Part shown: piece by piece, positions 21,549 through 33,863 of the stretch
Position numbering within the stretch: the first letter of the stretch is position 1
Layout: every line of letters starts with the position of its first letter
Assembly: GCF_963169125.1 (NCBI RefSeq)
Contig: NC_084798.1
Location: forward strand, 203,603,481 to 203,667,480
Direction: 5' to 3'
Length of the DNA stretch: 64,000 nt
DNA from: Humulus lupulus
Taxonomy: Eukaryota > Streptophyta > Magnoliopsida > Rosales > Cannabaceae
Translations under genes and position numbers: made by a program
Notes under the pieces: model-generated
Databases searched by the model: none
What the model was told of the DNA's origin: nothing
What the model saw: only the letters and a program-made list of their open reading frames with translations

Positions 21549-22187
21549 ATGGGTAGCATGGTTAATTTAGTAGAATAAGAAATGAATATATGTATCAATT
21601 GAATTGGTTGAAGATTGCTCAAAAGTTGTGTTACATACAATGTATTTATATGTAGATTTTCCATAAAGAGAAAAGTATTTAACTTCTAAGATGACAACAT
21701 ATACTATGTTATTTCGTTTATCAATTATCATGGATTTGACATGTTTTATTAATTATTAATTAATTTAGACTTAAATTTGTATATTTCTAATATTTTATAG
21801 ATATAACTACATTAAATTGTAACATCCTCATAATAATAAAAAAATAGTTCAATCCCAACATTACTATTATAAAAAGGTTTGACTGCATATATCTCTATAT
21901 AAAAAAAAATGTGTATTTAACAACAGAATATTCTAAATATTTCACAAAATATACATTTACAACTAATTAAAAATAAATATTTATTAATTATGTTATATAA
22001 ATTCAAATACTATAAAATAGCATTATTATTATAATACTTAATACAAAACTACATATTTAATAATTATATTAATCTAAATTCAAATATTATTAATATAATA
22101 TGTAATCCTAATTTTTATAAAATTTCAATAGAATAAATATTTAGTAATTATATTAATATAAATTCAAATATTATAAAATATCATTAT

Positions 22188-24770
22188 TGTTACGTCCTCC
22201 TAATCCAGGACAGTTACGTTGTGTAATTAAATGGTGCTTAAGTCGATAAACGAGTCATTTGGACTTAAACTGTGTAATTCAAACTAACCACAGGTTTAGG
22301 TATACTAAAAATTTCGGTCAAAAGTCAACAATTTCATTAAAAGAGTTTGAGTTCAATACATGTGATCTCAACAACGTTCAAAATTGTTACAACTCAAAAT
22401 GTATACAAAATCCAACTTAGGCGGCAAAATCAGGGTCCAACCCTAGTTTAAACTAATAACCTCGGTCGTGGCGGACCAACAAGTCGTATATGTACACCCT
22501 GCTCCTGAATCTCTCCAACTCATGGCTAGTGTAGCTTTTCTTTTCCTTTACATGCATTGTTTAGCACTATTGAGCCGAGGCTCAGCAAGAAAACAAAATC
22601 ATGCTTATAAGCAGTAAATCATCAGATCACAGAATCATAATTAGCATGTCTAGCAGTAATAACCCTACTCATGTATGCGATCAATCCAAATAAGTGACTA
22701 TAAAAAGTCACGCCAGAGCCTATTGCCCAATTCCTCGTATAACCAGCCATAAAGTTGGCCAAGCGTGCCTCGTGCTTATTATTCTAGGCGGCCTTAGGGT
22801 CATTCAAGCATATGTCATGCTTCTTGGTTAGCTTAACCACATCGGCCGGCGTTCAGTACGCTATGGCAACCCTTGACTCATAAGCCAAGCCTTTAAACCC
22901 TTGACTTATAAGCAGAGCCTTATAAACTTTTGACTTATAAGCCAAGTCTTTTAAACCTTCGAATTTTAAGCCGAGTCTTTTAAACCTTCGACTTATAAGC
23001 CAAATATTTTCAACCTTCGACTTATAAGCTGAGTCTTTTAACCAGATATATCCTTGACTAATAAGCCAAGCTTTTCATCAGACATTATAAATGAATCCTC
23101 GACTTATAAGTCAAGCTTTTCAATCGAATATAATCAATAAGCTCTCGACTTATAAGTCGAGCCTTCCAATCAGATATAATGGGTAACCTTTTTATAAGCC
23201 GAGCTTCTCAATCAGATATACAGATAAGCAATTATTACTTAACACAGGTAAACACATCACAATTAACATTTTTAATAAAACATTCTCAGCATAGTGATAA
23301 CAATGTACTATAACCGGGCCAAGCCCTAAACCCAGACAGGGTGTAGTTTTCTTACCTCGGGTCCAAGCAATGGATAAATATAAATGACCCTCGAGCACGA
23401 TCTCCTTCTAAGCTCTAGCAGTACCTTAGTCACAATCATAATAAATGACATCCATCAATATCGAGAAAAAAAAGGCTTATGAACCAAGTCCTAGCCCCTG
23501 GGACCTCGAACTATACTAAATCCGGTAGTAGAATCCTTCCCGAGCCCTTAGGTTCGAGTCCCTGCAACTCGAAACCTAACTTGGTCAATCTTTCCCATTA
23601 GCATCGCAGTGCACCCCTGAAGGGTCACAACGCGCCCCAAAGCAGAGAGCCCTGGCCCTGTTTCCACTTGACACACACCGCGATGCAACCCACCTGGCGC
23701 TATGGAGGTTCAGAAGAACCCCAATGCCCATGAGTTCATACGGGTTGCGGTGCTCCAAGAACAGCGCCCCCGCGAACCAAGATTTCCAACATTTTCTCCG
23801 AGCCAAATTCATCCCAATAAACAACAAAAGCCAGAATTGAGTCTCAAATCCTCAATAATACACCTAAGGCAACACAAATACGCAAAAAATAAGCCACAAC
23901 CCTACTCCAATTCAAAGTCCAACCATAAGCTTAAAACTCAATAAAAACTTAAACCACACCAGAATTCCCAGCAAAAAAGAGCAAAGAATCTTACCTCAAC
24001 TGAGCAATTCGACCATTTGCTGCACCTAACCCAATCCTAGCTTTAAGCTCTCAATCCCCAAGCCAATATTCTTCAAAAATTAAAAACTTCCATAAGACTT
24101 TAAGGGAACAAGAGAGAACGAGATAGAGAAGGAGAAGCTGGGTGTTTAGTGTCATCTAGTCTCTTCCAAGGCTTCTGCTTGACTAAGTCTATCCATGGGC
24201 ATGAAAATACTAAAATGTCACTTGCCAAAAAGCATTCTATTTAATTCCCTCAAGGGCAAAATGGTCTTTTGCTACCATTTCCCACCAATCTCAACTAACG
24301 CCTCATAATTTTTCAATTAATTCAAATATCCCTAAGTAATTACCAAATAACTTCCCATTACCCAATAAATACCAGTAATGTACTATATGACCAAAATTTC
24401 CCCTAGGCTCACCTCGAGCTGGGTATTGGATCCGGTTGTGACTAAACTGCTAACTTGCTTACTAGGATCGCCTTATGCCAAATAATTCAAATATATCCAC
24501 ATAATAATATGATCTCAATCAGAAATCACATTTATTTATAATTATACCCTTAACAGGTCAAGATCACAAAAATGTCATTCTAATATAAGAAACGGGCCCA
24601 CATGCATATTTAATACACTTAAACATGTAAGCATAATCATATCATAATATAACTCACATGATCACATAATTATCTAATTAATTCACATATAAACACATAA
24701 TATTCAATTATTGCCCTCCTGGGCCCCCAATTAAGGCACCAAACTTTATTAGGAATTTTGGGACGGTACA
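22188..24770 (+). repeat. solo LTR (TGTTACGTCC family), copy 1
   Basis: 2583 bp between perfect ATTAT duplications (22183-22187, 24771-24775). Begins TGTTACGTCCTCCTAATCC and ends GGGACGGTACA. A long LTR of this style suggests a Tekay/Del-like gypsy element (inference). 22862-23215 is a degenerate array of ~27-40-bp units with CGACTTATAAGCCGAG-like cores. Small ORFs (e.g. 23702-23944) recur in the second copy, but with changes that do not suggest coding selection. Confidence 0.9.
22862..23215 (+). repeat. degenerate tandem array inside LTR (CTTATAAGCC units)
   Basis: About ten units with (C/T)GACTTATAAGCC(A/G)AG followed by TCTTTTAAACC or longer spacers. The same array in the duplicate (42208-42520) has fewer units, so it has changed length since duplication. 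Confidence 0.8.
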
Positions 24771-25314
24771 ATTATTATAATAATATTTAATACAAGACTA
24801 GATATTTAATAATTATATTAATATAAATTTAAATATTATAAAATATCATTATAATAATACATAATAAATAATCTTAATTTTATTAAAAAATTTATCATTT
24901 ATATTTAAAAAAACATGTTATTTATTTTATTATTTGATCTAACTTATATAAATATATATATATTCATATTAAATAACAATAAGCATTATAAATATATTAT
25001 ATATAGATGTCATTTGTACAAATAGTATGATTGTGTAACTGTATAAGAAATTAGGATAACATTTCTCTTATATCCAGAATAAAAAAGCTTCTTCTCCAAT
25101 CATTGAGGTGTAATTTGAAAAATATCATGAATGTTTGTACCTTAAATATGGTAGTTTGTGATATAAAATATTGTCATATATTATATATATATTTTAAAAC
25201 TATAAATAATATTTTAGTTTTATATTTATGTCATTCTTTTATATATAATATTATTAATTTATTCGAAATTTATATGACAATCATAAGAACTTAATAAATA
25301 AAACTGGCATCTAA

Positions 25315-25612
25315 TATATATAGAAGACTTCTCAATGGTTATTACCCATGGATGGTTAACATATATCACTAAATAAGTTTTTGATAATAAATTATTATAA
25401 TGATGATGAAAATAAATAAATAAAATATATAATTTCAATAATTTTGAATTTTTTAGATTAATTAGGCAATAAACATTAGTTGGAACAATAATGGTTATAT
25501 TAATTCCAAAATAATTTTTTTATGACGGAATGGATAAAAAGAATGAATCAAGAATGAAGATGGAATGGAGAATAAATATTAAATAAGATTTTTTTTATTC
25601 TTTAATTAATAA
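25315..25612. other. AT-rich spacer before CACTA element
   Basis: Shared with 44611-44912 of the duplicate. No gene. Confidence 0.7.
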
Positions 25613-25627
25613 ATACACTACAAAAAA

Positions 25628-25770
25628 AAGGTTCTATACCGAGAACATTATACCGACAACGTGTTCTCGGTATAAACATTTCATATGCGCGGGACATTTT
25701 CGCGGTTCTAAATAGGACTAGTTGCTATACTGAGAACCTATACCGAGAACATGTTCTCAGTATAGGGTTT
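25628..25770. repeat. left subterminal repeats of CACTA 1
   Basis: Several direct and inverted copies of TATACCGAGAACA / TGTTCTCGGTATA; the matching cluster is at 32805-33070. In En/Spm such repeats bind the TNPA protein; here that role is inferred. Confidence 0.85.
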
Positions 25771-25941
25771 ATAAATATACCCAACAGCCGCGAAGCCCCT
25801 TCTCCTTCCTCTCTGGTTTCCCTCTGTTTTCTCTGAGCCCTCCGCCTCCCTCCGCCGAAAACCTCCATTTTCCTCCCAAAAAGCTCGGTTTTAAGCCCCA
25901 AAATTGCCAAGGGTGAAGGAATTTCTCTCTATTTGTTAAAG
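25765..25941 (+). promoter_or_regulatory. probable promoter and leader exon of CACTA 1 genes
   Basis: TTTATAAATATA (TATA-like) near 25770 follows the subterminal repeats. Then comes a CT-rich, relatively GC-rich leader ending TTAAAG|GTAAGG (donor at ~25942), and a possible short second exon ~26014-26069 ending TATTG|GTAAGT. Position and CT-rich composition parallel the leaders of the other two CACTA elements. Confidence 0.5.
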
Positions 25942-26069
25942 GTAAGGTTTATTTATTGATTATATATATATATTTATGAATGGTAATGATATTTTGTAAT
26001 TTTTGTTTGAAGGTTGGGTTCGGTTTTTGTTGGACTACAGAGATAGCTTGCAAGATATTGAAAGTATTG

Positions 26070-27492
26070 GTAAGTTTTTTAAAATTTTTCTGTATTTTTT
26101 TAATTTTTTTCAATTTTTGAATAATTTATGTTTTTTTTATATAAATAAAATAATATTAATTTTAATAAAAATCTGAAATTATTATATTAGATAGAATGTA
26201 TTTATTTTTAGGTTTTAAAAATATTTATTAGTAAAAATGATATTAGGAATTAGAAAATTATTATATGATTAATTACTATTTTTTTTTATTAAAATGAATT
26301 ATATGTTGTTATGGTGAAATTTATGTGTATTAAACATATTAGTAAACATATTAAATATTTGAGTGTTAATTTGAAAATTTTGGTGCTAATGTTAGTATGT
26401 TGTTGTTGTCAATTTTAACTTTTTTTGGTTATGTTAGTAGTAAAAAATCAGATTTTATAAATATTGATGATTTGTTGTTGTTAATTTTTAGTAGAATTTT
26501 GATATTTTGCTTAGAAAATTGAATAATTAATAAAATTTAGACTAATAATTATAAATTATATAGTCGTTTAAAATGTATTTGTATTGCTCTCTGCATGATC
26601 TGGGTCTGGATATTTTTTATGTGTTATTTTCAGGATTTTAAATTTTGGGATAGATGAAAATATAGTCGTTATGCTGCCGAATTTTTTTATAGAATTGTTA
26701 AATTTAGAGATATTGTGAATATTAGTAGAAGTACTCAATAAAATTTCTAATTTAATCAATAGTGAATTGATAAGTAAAATAATATATTTTAAAATTAAGA
26801 TTAAAAAAAATAACATTAACATTATGCAACTAAATTTTAATAAAAATAAACATTAATTAAATAATTTAAGTAATAATTAAATCCTAAAGTAATTAAATAA
26901 ATTTTAAACAAATCTTAGAATTTTTTTTTAAATTAATAAAACTATTCAATAAAGCATAAGTAAAATATGTAATTTAATAAATACTAAATTAATATGTAAA
27001 AAAATAATATTTGTTAGTTCTGATTAAATAAAATTAACAAATATATTATTAGAAAACCATTATTAAAATTAAAATTAAAATTAAAAAAATTAAATTTAAT
27101 ATTTGTTAGTTTTAATCATTATTAAAATTAAAATTAAAAAAATAAGTCAAATTTAAATAATTTTAATAATATTTACACTGAAATATATTATAGTTAGATA
27201 TCATAAAACAACATAATTAACTTCAAAGAGCATAAGACATTAAAAAAACATATTTAATTTTATTTGCTTTTTTCTTTGGTAATAAGAAATTATTACCAAA
27301 GATATGATAGTGTTATTATCACCTAGTGATAATATTATATTTTTTTAGTGTTCATCACAAGAAGCCTTAGACCCGTTCAGAGAGGGTGAGTCATTGAAGA
27401 CTCTTACATTTGCCTCTCTCTGAATTAGGACACACACACAAATTTATTGTAAGTTTGATGATTAGTGTTCCGTGTAGTGCTACATTCATACA
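26070..27492. other. AT-rich presumed 5' intron of CACTA 1
   Basis: Very AT-rich, no ORF of interest. 27000-27170 has short imperfect repeats of ATTAAAATTAAAATTAAA. A large intron between leader exon and first coding exon is inferred. Confidence 0.5.
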
Positions 27493-30400
27493 ATGTCGAT
27501 CGACAAGAGCTGGATTAATTTGACAGATCGATTATCCGATGAATATGAGGCTGGTGTGATGGATTTTCTCCAGAGAGCTCGGCAGTGCGTTGACTCAAGG
27601 GGATTGGTGAAATGTCTGTGTAGGAGGTGTGTCAACGTTGAATTTCAAACGATTGATGTATTAGAAAATCATCTTTTTGTAAATGGTTTTCTACGAAAAT
27701 ATACCAATTGGCATTGGCATGGAGAGGATTAAATAATACCAATGAGGAAAGTGATAGATAAAAATGATGAAGATGAAATGATGGATGTTCTCAATGATCT
27801 TATGCAAAATGACAATGACGAATATGAAGAGAATGAGCGCGATCAAGAGATACCTACAACAGACTACAGGGGTGGGCAACATTATAACGATTTGTTTGCT
27901 GAGATCGAGGCTCCATTATTCCCCGGGTGTCAAAATTACACATCATTGAATTTCCCAGTGAAGTTAATGCATTTCAAAGTGTTGGGCAAAATTCCCAACA
28001 AAATATTTGATGGAATACTGGAGTTGTTACATGATGCATTTCCAGCCCCAAATAAGCTTCCAAAATCGCATTATGCAGCGAAAAGGTTGTTGCGGAAACT
28101 TGGATTGGGCTACGAGTCAATCCATGTCTGCAAGCATGATTGCGCACTGTTTTGGAAAGAACATCCTGGTAAAAGCAAATGTCCTGTTTGTGGGGAGGAT
28201 CGATGGGCGGACAAGAACACCAAGGGAAAGAAAGTGTCTCATAAAGTGATGCGTTATTTTCCTTTAACCCCTAGGTTAATGCGAAAATATGCATCGAGGC
28301 ACATTGCTCAACATATGAGATGGCATCACGAGCAACGTATAAAAGAAGATGGTATATTGCGTCATCCTGCTGATGGGAAAGCTTGGAAGGACTTTGACCG
28401 AAATAATCCAACATTTGCAATGGAACCCAGGAATGTGCGGCTTGGATTGGCTGCAGATGGATTCAATCCCTTTGGTAATATGAGTCTTTCTTATAGTATG
28501 TGGCCGGTAGTGTTGACGACATATAACTTGCCACCATGGTTGTGCATGAGAGAAACTAATTTCATGTTGAGCTTATTAATTCCGGGACCTCATTCGCCAG
28601 GAAAAAAGATTTTGATGTTTTCTTAAGACCATTGATTGATGAGTTAAAAGAATTATGGGTGACTGGTGTACAGACTCAAGATGCAGTCGATGGCAGTTTC
28701 TTCACTCTTCGGGCAGCTTTGATGTGGACTATAAACGATTACCCAGCAAGGAGTAGCCTTTCTGGATGGACTGGCCAAGGTTATCATGCTTGCTCTACTT
28801 GCAATGTGGCAACACCATCTATTCGTTTACAAAAGAAGGTTGTTTTTTATGGTCATAGACATTTTTTACCAATCAAACATGCCATTAGAAGGGACAAGAA
28901 GACATATGGTGTCGTTGAAAAAAGATTACCACCAAAGCCATTAACCATGCAAGAAATGTTCACACAAATGAGTTTTATACCCGATTCTCTTCCTGGTAAG
29001 CATGTCAGTTATGGCGGCCAAAAAAGAAAGCGTACAAAATAGCAAGTAGGTTGGCGAAAAAAAGTATATTTTTTGAGCTCCCATATTGGGCCAACATAAT
29101 GTTGCGACACAATCTAGATGTTATGCATGTTGAGAAAAATGTGTGCGACAGTTTAGTAGGCACAATAGTTGGGCTGAAGAATAAGACCAAAGACACAGTT
29201 AGTGCCAGAGTAGACTTGGAGAAGATGAAGATGAGACCAAAGTTACAGCTGAGGAAGTTGAATGGTCGGATACAAAAGCCTGCGGCCAAATTCACTTTCA
29301 CTGTTGAAGATCGCCAAAAGTTTTGTCGATTTCTTAAATCAGTGAAGTTTCCAGATGGTTTTGGATCTAAACTAAGGAAAAATCGCATGATTTTTCCTTA
29401 GTTTAGATCCAAAACCATCTGGAAATCGCATGATTGTCTCATCATTATGCAACGCCTTTTGCCAATTGGTGTGCATGCATTCCTAGAGAAATCGATGAGT
29501 ACAACTATTATTGAGTTATGCACTTTCTTGAAGCTCATTTGTGCGAGAACTCTAAAAGTTTCAGATTTAGAAAAAGTCAAAACTTCAATTGTTGAGATTG
29601 TTTGGAAGTTAGAAAATATTTTCGCACCTGCTTTTTTCGATATCATGGTCCATCTACTAATACATTTACCGAAAGAAGCAATACTTGGAGGACCGGTTCA
29701 CATGAGGTGGATGTATCCTTTTGAAAGGTATATGAAAAAATTGAAGAATTATGTCTGTAATAAAGCACATCCAGAGGGGTCAATAGCATAAGGATATGTG
29801 GTTGATGAGGGATTAACATTTTGCTCCATGTACTTGAAAGGTGTTGAGACAAAGTTCAATCGTCTAGACCGAAATGTAGATGTTGGTCCATCACTTAAAA
29901 AGATGTCGGTCTTTCGATCTCAGGGTCGTCCAATTGGTAAGAAATCCTTGAAAATTTTGGAAGATGAAGTGAAGAAAATAGCAGATTGGTATATTCTAAA
30001 CAACTGCAATGAGATCTTGCTATATCTTCGGTAAGTAATTAAAGTAGTTCATCATTTCATTGCATGTTTATTATAACACTTATTAGTAGCTCTTAAATTG
30101 ATTGTTTTTGTTTGTTGCAGAGAGCATAGGGAAATTCTACAGACTAGAGGTGTTGAAAACCTAGACCAATTACATAGAGAGGAATTTCCTAATTGGTTTT
30201 ATAATAAGATTTATCATCTTCGACAAACAGGATCCTTGGAAGTACATGAAGAATTAATCTATTTAGCAAACGGTTCTTCAACTCGTGTTGCATCGTACCC
30301 TGGGTGTGTTGTAAATGGAGTAAGATTTTTGTGTTATGACAGGGACAAGAATCGCAAACTCAAAATAGTGGAGTCTCTGTAGCGGGTGTCGAAAATAGTA

Positions 30401-31006
30401 CTTATTACGGCCAGTTGGAATAAGTTTTAGTGATGTCATATCTTTCTGGTTGTTCTGTTGTATTATTTAAGTGCAAATGGTTTGACACTAATCGGTCTTC
30501 AGGATTAAAGTTTGAGCAAAACATAACGTGTATCAAAACCAGTTCGAAGGCCTTCAAAGATGATAAATTTATCTTAGCAACTCAGGCTAACCAAGTTTTC
30601 TACATTGAAGACCTTAAAAATAAATCTCATTGGAAAGTCGTCCAAGAAGTGCATCACAGAAATGTGTAGGACATCCCACTAGTTGAAGAACAAGCGGAGG
30701 ATGTAGAAGTAGATGTTATGCACGACACTAGTTCCTCTAATTTCCAATTATTCGTTGATCTTGGACCGTTGCCACAAATCAGCTTTGAACGTACGGGGGC
30801 TCCATTACAATTTGTTGAGATATATAATGTTGCAATTGAGGAGGAGAGGGAGGAGGAAATGGAAGAAGAAGAGGAGGAAGGAGGAAGAGGAAGTGGAGGA
30901 GGAAGAGGAGGAGGAGGAGGAGGAAGTTGAATATGAAGATGATGAAGAGGAAGATGAACACATAGAAACCGATGATGATAGTGAAGATTATTATAGTGAT
31001 AATTAA
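27493..31006 (+). pseudogene. TNPD-like CACTA transposase, multiply broken
   Basis: Begins with a Transposase-associated domain (27493-27732: KSWINLTDRLSDEYEAGVMD, Cys-rich LCRRC). After an in-frame stop (27730) come the zinc-ribbon region (CPVCGEDRW) and Transposase_21 core (NVRLGLAADGFNPFGNMS) to 28626. A frameshift leads to 28632-29042 and another to 29051-29401. A stop inside a 36-bp palindrome precedes the DUF4218-like part (FFDIMVHLLIHLPKEAILGG, 29447-29791). A stop at 29789 is followed in frame to 30030. Intron 30031-30120 (GTAAGT...TTGCAG) precedes a DUF4216-like region and a Glu-rich tail encoded by GAGGAG repeats (30836-30960). Confidence 0.93.
29348..29425. repeat. perfect 36-bp inverted repeat, 6-bp loop, inside transposase
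   Basis: Left arm 29348-29383, loop CGCATG (29384-29389), right arm 29390-29425 is an exact reverse complement. The right arm is followed by TCGCATGATTG, repeating the loop region. The inverted copy introduces the stop ending at 29401 and replaces ~12 codons present in the homologous protein of CACTA 3. Confidence 0.97.
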
Positions 31007-31113
31007 GTGGTAATTTTATAATATGTTGAAGTAATTATTTTTAACAATGAATAATTTTATATAGTCATTTTTAACCGATAAATGTAATTTTAATATCGAT
31101 TAATTTGACAGAT

Positions 31114-32593
31114 ATGGCTGATGTTATTGCTCGATCTCACGGGGGTGATGGTGGAGGATGCGATCCTCCACGTGGATCGTCAGATATCCCAGCTGATTGT
31201 GAACGAGGTAATACTTTACACATTGATATACTCCTTAAATTTTAACAATTAATCCATATTAATTTTAAAATATTGAATTTGCATACAATAACGCCTCCAA
31301 CACAAACGTGGACGCCATAAAGGATTGAACACGCGGGAAAAAAGGGAACAGTTAGGGCGTCCTCTCCCTCTCGAGTGGGATGTAGGGGAGAGAACATATA
31401 AAGAGATCGGAGATTACAGCTCAAATTTCTCAAGAGAGCTCGGATTACTTGTTCGACAGTACACAGATCCGGACTGTCCTCAATGGTCAAAAGTATCAAA
31501 TGCCTCGAAAGAAAGAATACTTGCACATTTGGAAGTAAATAGTTTATGTTTTTTATGTTAATTCTCATTTTATGTTATATATCATATTTACTAATAAATG
31601 TTTGTAAATTAGGATGATTTGTTTGATATTGGGCATACTAGATATGGAGAAGGGCATATACCTGGGATCTTGAGAGGCATTGATACTTTGTGTGCTAAAA
31701 AGTATTATGACTAGAAGTACGATAGTAAAGAGCATTTTACAATTAATGGGCCACAAAATCGTTATGGTGGTTGCACGGATACGCAATGGCAAAAAGCCAT
31801 TGAATTTTTCCGACGCCCAGAAATTACGGTATTAATTTCTTGCTAAACTTAACTATCTTAATTAAATATATTACTAACGATAACTTTTTGCAGAAACGTT
31901 CTGTGGTCAACAAGGAAAATAGGAAGAAACTGAAAGAGCTTAGCTATGGAGGTTCTCAGTCAATCCCAGCCCTGCGCTATAAAAAAGTTAGTTAATTAAT
32001 TATTTTTTAGTTTGTTTTTCTTATTTACGTTTAATTATTAATTTTATAAAAATATATGTACGTGATAGCGCAATTTAGAGACTAGGCAACTTGAGCCCAT
32101 CCCGGATAGCTGGATGGATACTCACCATAAATCAGGCACAGGGTGGGTGACAGAGACAACCAAAAATACTTGGGTACGTTAAGTTTTTTTAAACATTTTT
32201 CAAAATTTTAATTGTTTCAAAATTTTAATTACATTATACATTGTATCATAGGAGGAATTGTGTGCATATCGCGACACACAGCAGACACAGACAACTGATA
32301 CTGAGAGTTCCACACCAGTTTCGAGTGCGCCTGAAGATGAAGACATATCTTTGGTACAAACTGTCTTCGAAAAACGACGGGGCCGCTAGAAAGGATATGG
32401 ACGTATCCTTAACATAAGGGACCGAACTCCATTTGATTTTCGTCCTTCACAAACTAGAGATGAAGAGTTGTCTGAGATGAGAGAGCGTCTTTGACAGTTA
32501 GAGGAGCATGTCCGGACTCATTGTATCACCCCGGGATCTCAATGTGCCCCACCACCACCCAATGATCCCGATGTTGGAGCACCGACTCAGTAG
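31114..32593 (+). pseudogene. Transposase_24 (TNPA-like/PTTA) gene of CACTA 1
   Basis: Multi-exon: ATG at 31114 (exon to ~31205, CGAG|GTAATA); exon ~31310-31533 (REKREQLGRPLPLEWDVGER, later FSRELGLLVRQYTDPDCPQW); exon ~31613-31830 with an in-frame TAG after KKYYD; exon ~31893-31988 (KRSVVNKENRKKLKELSYGG); exon ~32072-32173; last exon ~32252-32593 with further stops. The order fits plant En/Spm-type Transposase_24 proteins, thought to bind element ends. Exon edges are approximate. Confidence 0.75.
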
Positions 32594-32599
32594 GACTTA

Positions 32600-33075
32600 T
32601 GTATGAATTTTATTACAATGGACTATTACATTATCACGTTTAAGACAACTCTTTATTTTGATTCAGCAAACATACTCTTATGTTTTTATTTATATGTTTA
32701 ATATAAGTGTTTTAATTTTATTCTATTTTTTTTATATTTAATTCAAATTAAATAAATAAATAAGGGAATAAATATTACAAATATAAAAAAAAGTTCTGGT
32801 TTAGTCTATAATGAGGACATTGTCCTCGGTATATACCATTAAGATGACAAATTGAGGTTGGTTTTGCCGAGGACATTGTCCACTTTATACCGAGGACAAT
32901 ATCCTCGGTACAACCTATACCGAGAACATCTTGATAGTCGTCGGTAGAAGTTTTGTTTTACCGACGCGGCTGTACCGATGACTTTCTACCGACTACATGG
33001 TCTCGGTAGAGGCTATACCGAGAACATTTAGGCTTATACCGATGACATTTGTTCTCGGTATAGGCCTTGTTTTTT
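32600..33075. repeat. CACTA 1 3' spacer and right subterminal repeats
   Basis: AT-rich to ~32800, then repeated GAGGACA, TATACCGAGAACA and relatives (ACCGACTACATGGTCTCGGTA) up to the TIR. Motif variants GAGGACAT and GAGAACAT alternate. Confidence 0.8.
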
Positions 33076-33237
33076 GTAGTGATATGATCGTCATGTCATC
33101 AGGTAGCCTTTCCAAAAGTTTGAAAAAGTAAAAATATATTTTTAGAACTATTAATTAACAATTATTAATATGGACCGTTGGTCTTAATCCAATGGTTAAT
33201 ATTAAAGTAACTATCAATGGGCAGTAACCATTAAAAG

Positions 33238-33863
33238 TGTGTGTTTGTGATGCAGATGGTGCAGTTTTTCTCTTTAGACTGCATCGCATATGCGGTTTGA
33301 GCAATTTTCCAAACCGCAACCCGCACCACATAGACCTCAAACCGCATCACAAAAATGCAGTGTGGTGCGGTGCAGTGTGGGCGGTTTATACCTATCGCCA
33401 AATAATTTAACAATTAAACATTATAATTAATAAATATTCATAATAAATCTCATAACCATAGAGTGTTTAACAAAATAATTGAATGTACAACAAACTAATA
33501 AACTTTTAGCAAAACAATAAAAATATAACAAACTAATAACAAAGAAAAAATGTAATATAGAAGTAAAGATTTTAGTTAATGAGGAATATATTTAGCCTTA
33601 ATTAGAATATGTGTTAACATCCCATATATAAAATATTTATACATATTTTATTAGATAAATATTTATGCATTAATTTTAAATATGGTAAAAAAGAAAAAAA
33701 ATATAAAGATGTTAATATATAAAATGATGTGGTGCAATGTGGTTTAAATCATATTTATAAAATTTAAAACCACAAACCGCACTGCACCGCACGGTTTGGC
33801 AAAAATACAAACTGCAACCGCACTGGGCGTTTTGTGCGGTGTGTGCGGTTTTATGAACACCCC
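33238..33863. mobile_element. GTGCGG-rich element, possibly a hAT-like MITE (copy 1)
   Basis: Both ends are dominated by GTGCGGT / ACCGCAC motifs in opposing orientation: left block 33255-33395, right block 33740-33860, AT-rich centre. The right end, reversed, reads GGGGTGTTCATAAAACCGCA, reminiscent of hAT-type MITE ends. No clear 8-bp duplication. Present in both duplication copies (second at 45059). Confidence 0.4.

Larger units (their letters stand above)
21892..25314 (+). mobile_element. AT-rich Helitron-like repeat, interrupted by solo LTR
   Basis: Starts A|TCTCTATATAAAA...GTGTATTTAAC, similar to the Helitron 5' end at 19599, and may end at GCATCTAA|T (25311-25314), though the terminal hairpin is missing. 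With the solo LTR removed it matches the inverted copy at 9279-10485. No ORF of interest. Confidence 0.5.
25616..33081 (+). mobile_element. CACTA transposon 1 (7466 bp)
   Basis: TIRs CACTACAAAAAAAAGG and, at the right, the inverse of CACTACAAAAAACAAGG. 3-bp duplication ATA (25613-25615, 33082-33084). The duplicate segment at ~44908-44915 shows the unoccupied site with one ATA. Inside: subterminal TATACCGAGAACA motifs at both ends, a leader exon, a TNPD-type transposase pseudogene (27493-31006) and a Transposase_24-type gene (31114-32593), all on the plus strand. Class II, cut-and-paste; coding genes damaged. Confidence 0.96.

Noticed and set aside
23702..23944. 80-100-codon open frames recurring in both TGTTACGTCC solo LTRs (also 42954-43256)
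   Set aside because: They lie inside LTR sequence, differ in frame and start between copies, match no family I recognise, and are explained by shared descent.
25311..25314. CTAA as a confident Helitron 3' end
   Set aside because: The required hairpin upstream is missing, and the duplicate reads a slightly different end; kept only as a low-confidence call.
30779..30961. Minus-strand 60-codon ORF with hydrophobic Phe/Leu run
   Set aside because: Complement of the GAGGAG (Glu-rich) tail of the transposase; composition artefact.
33238..33863. Firm hAT classification of the GTGCGG-rich element
   Set aside because: Only one end resembles a hAT-like terminus and no 8-bp duplication was found.
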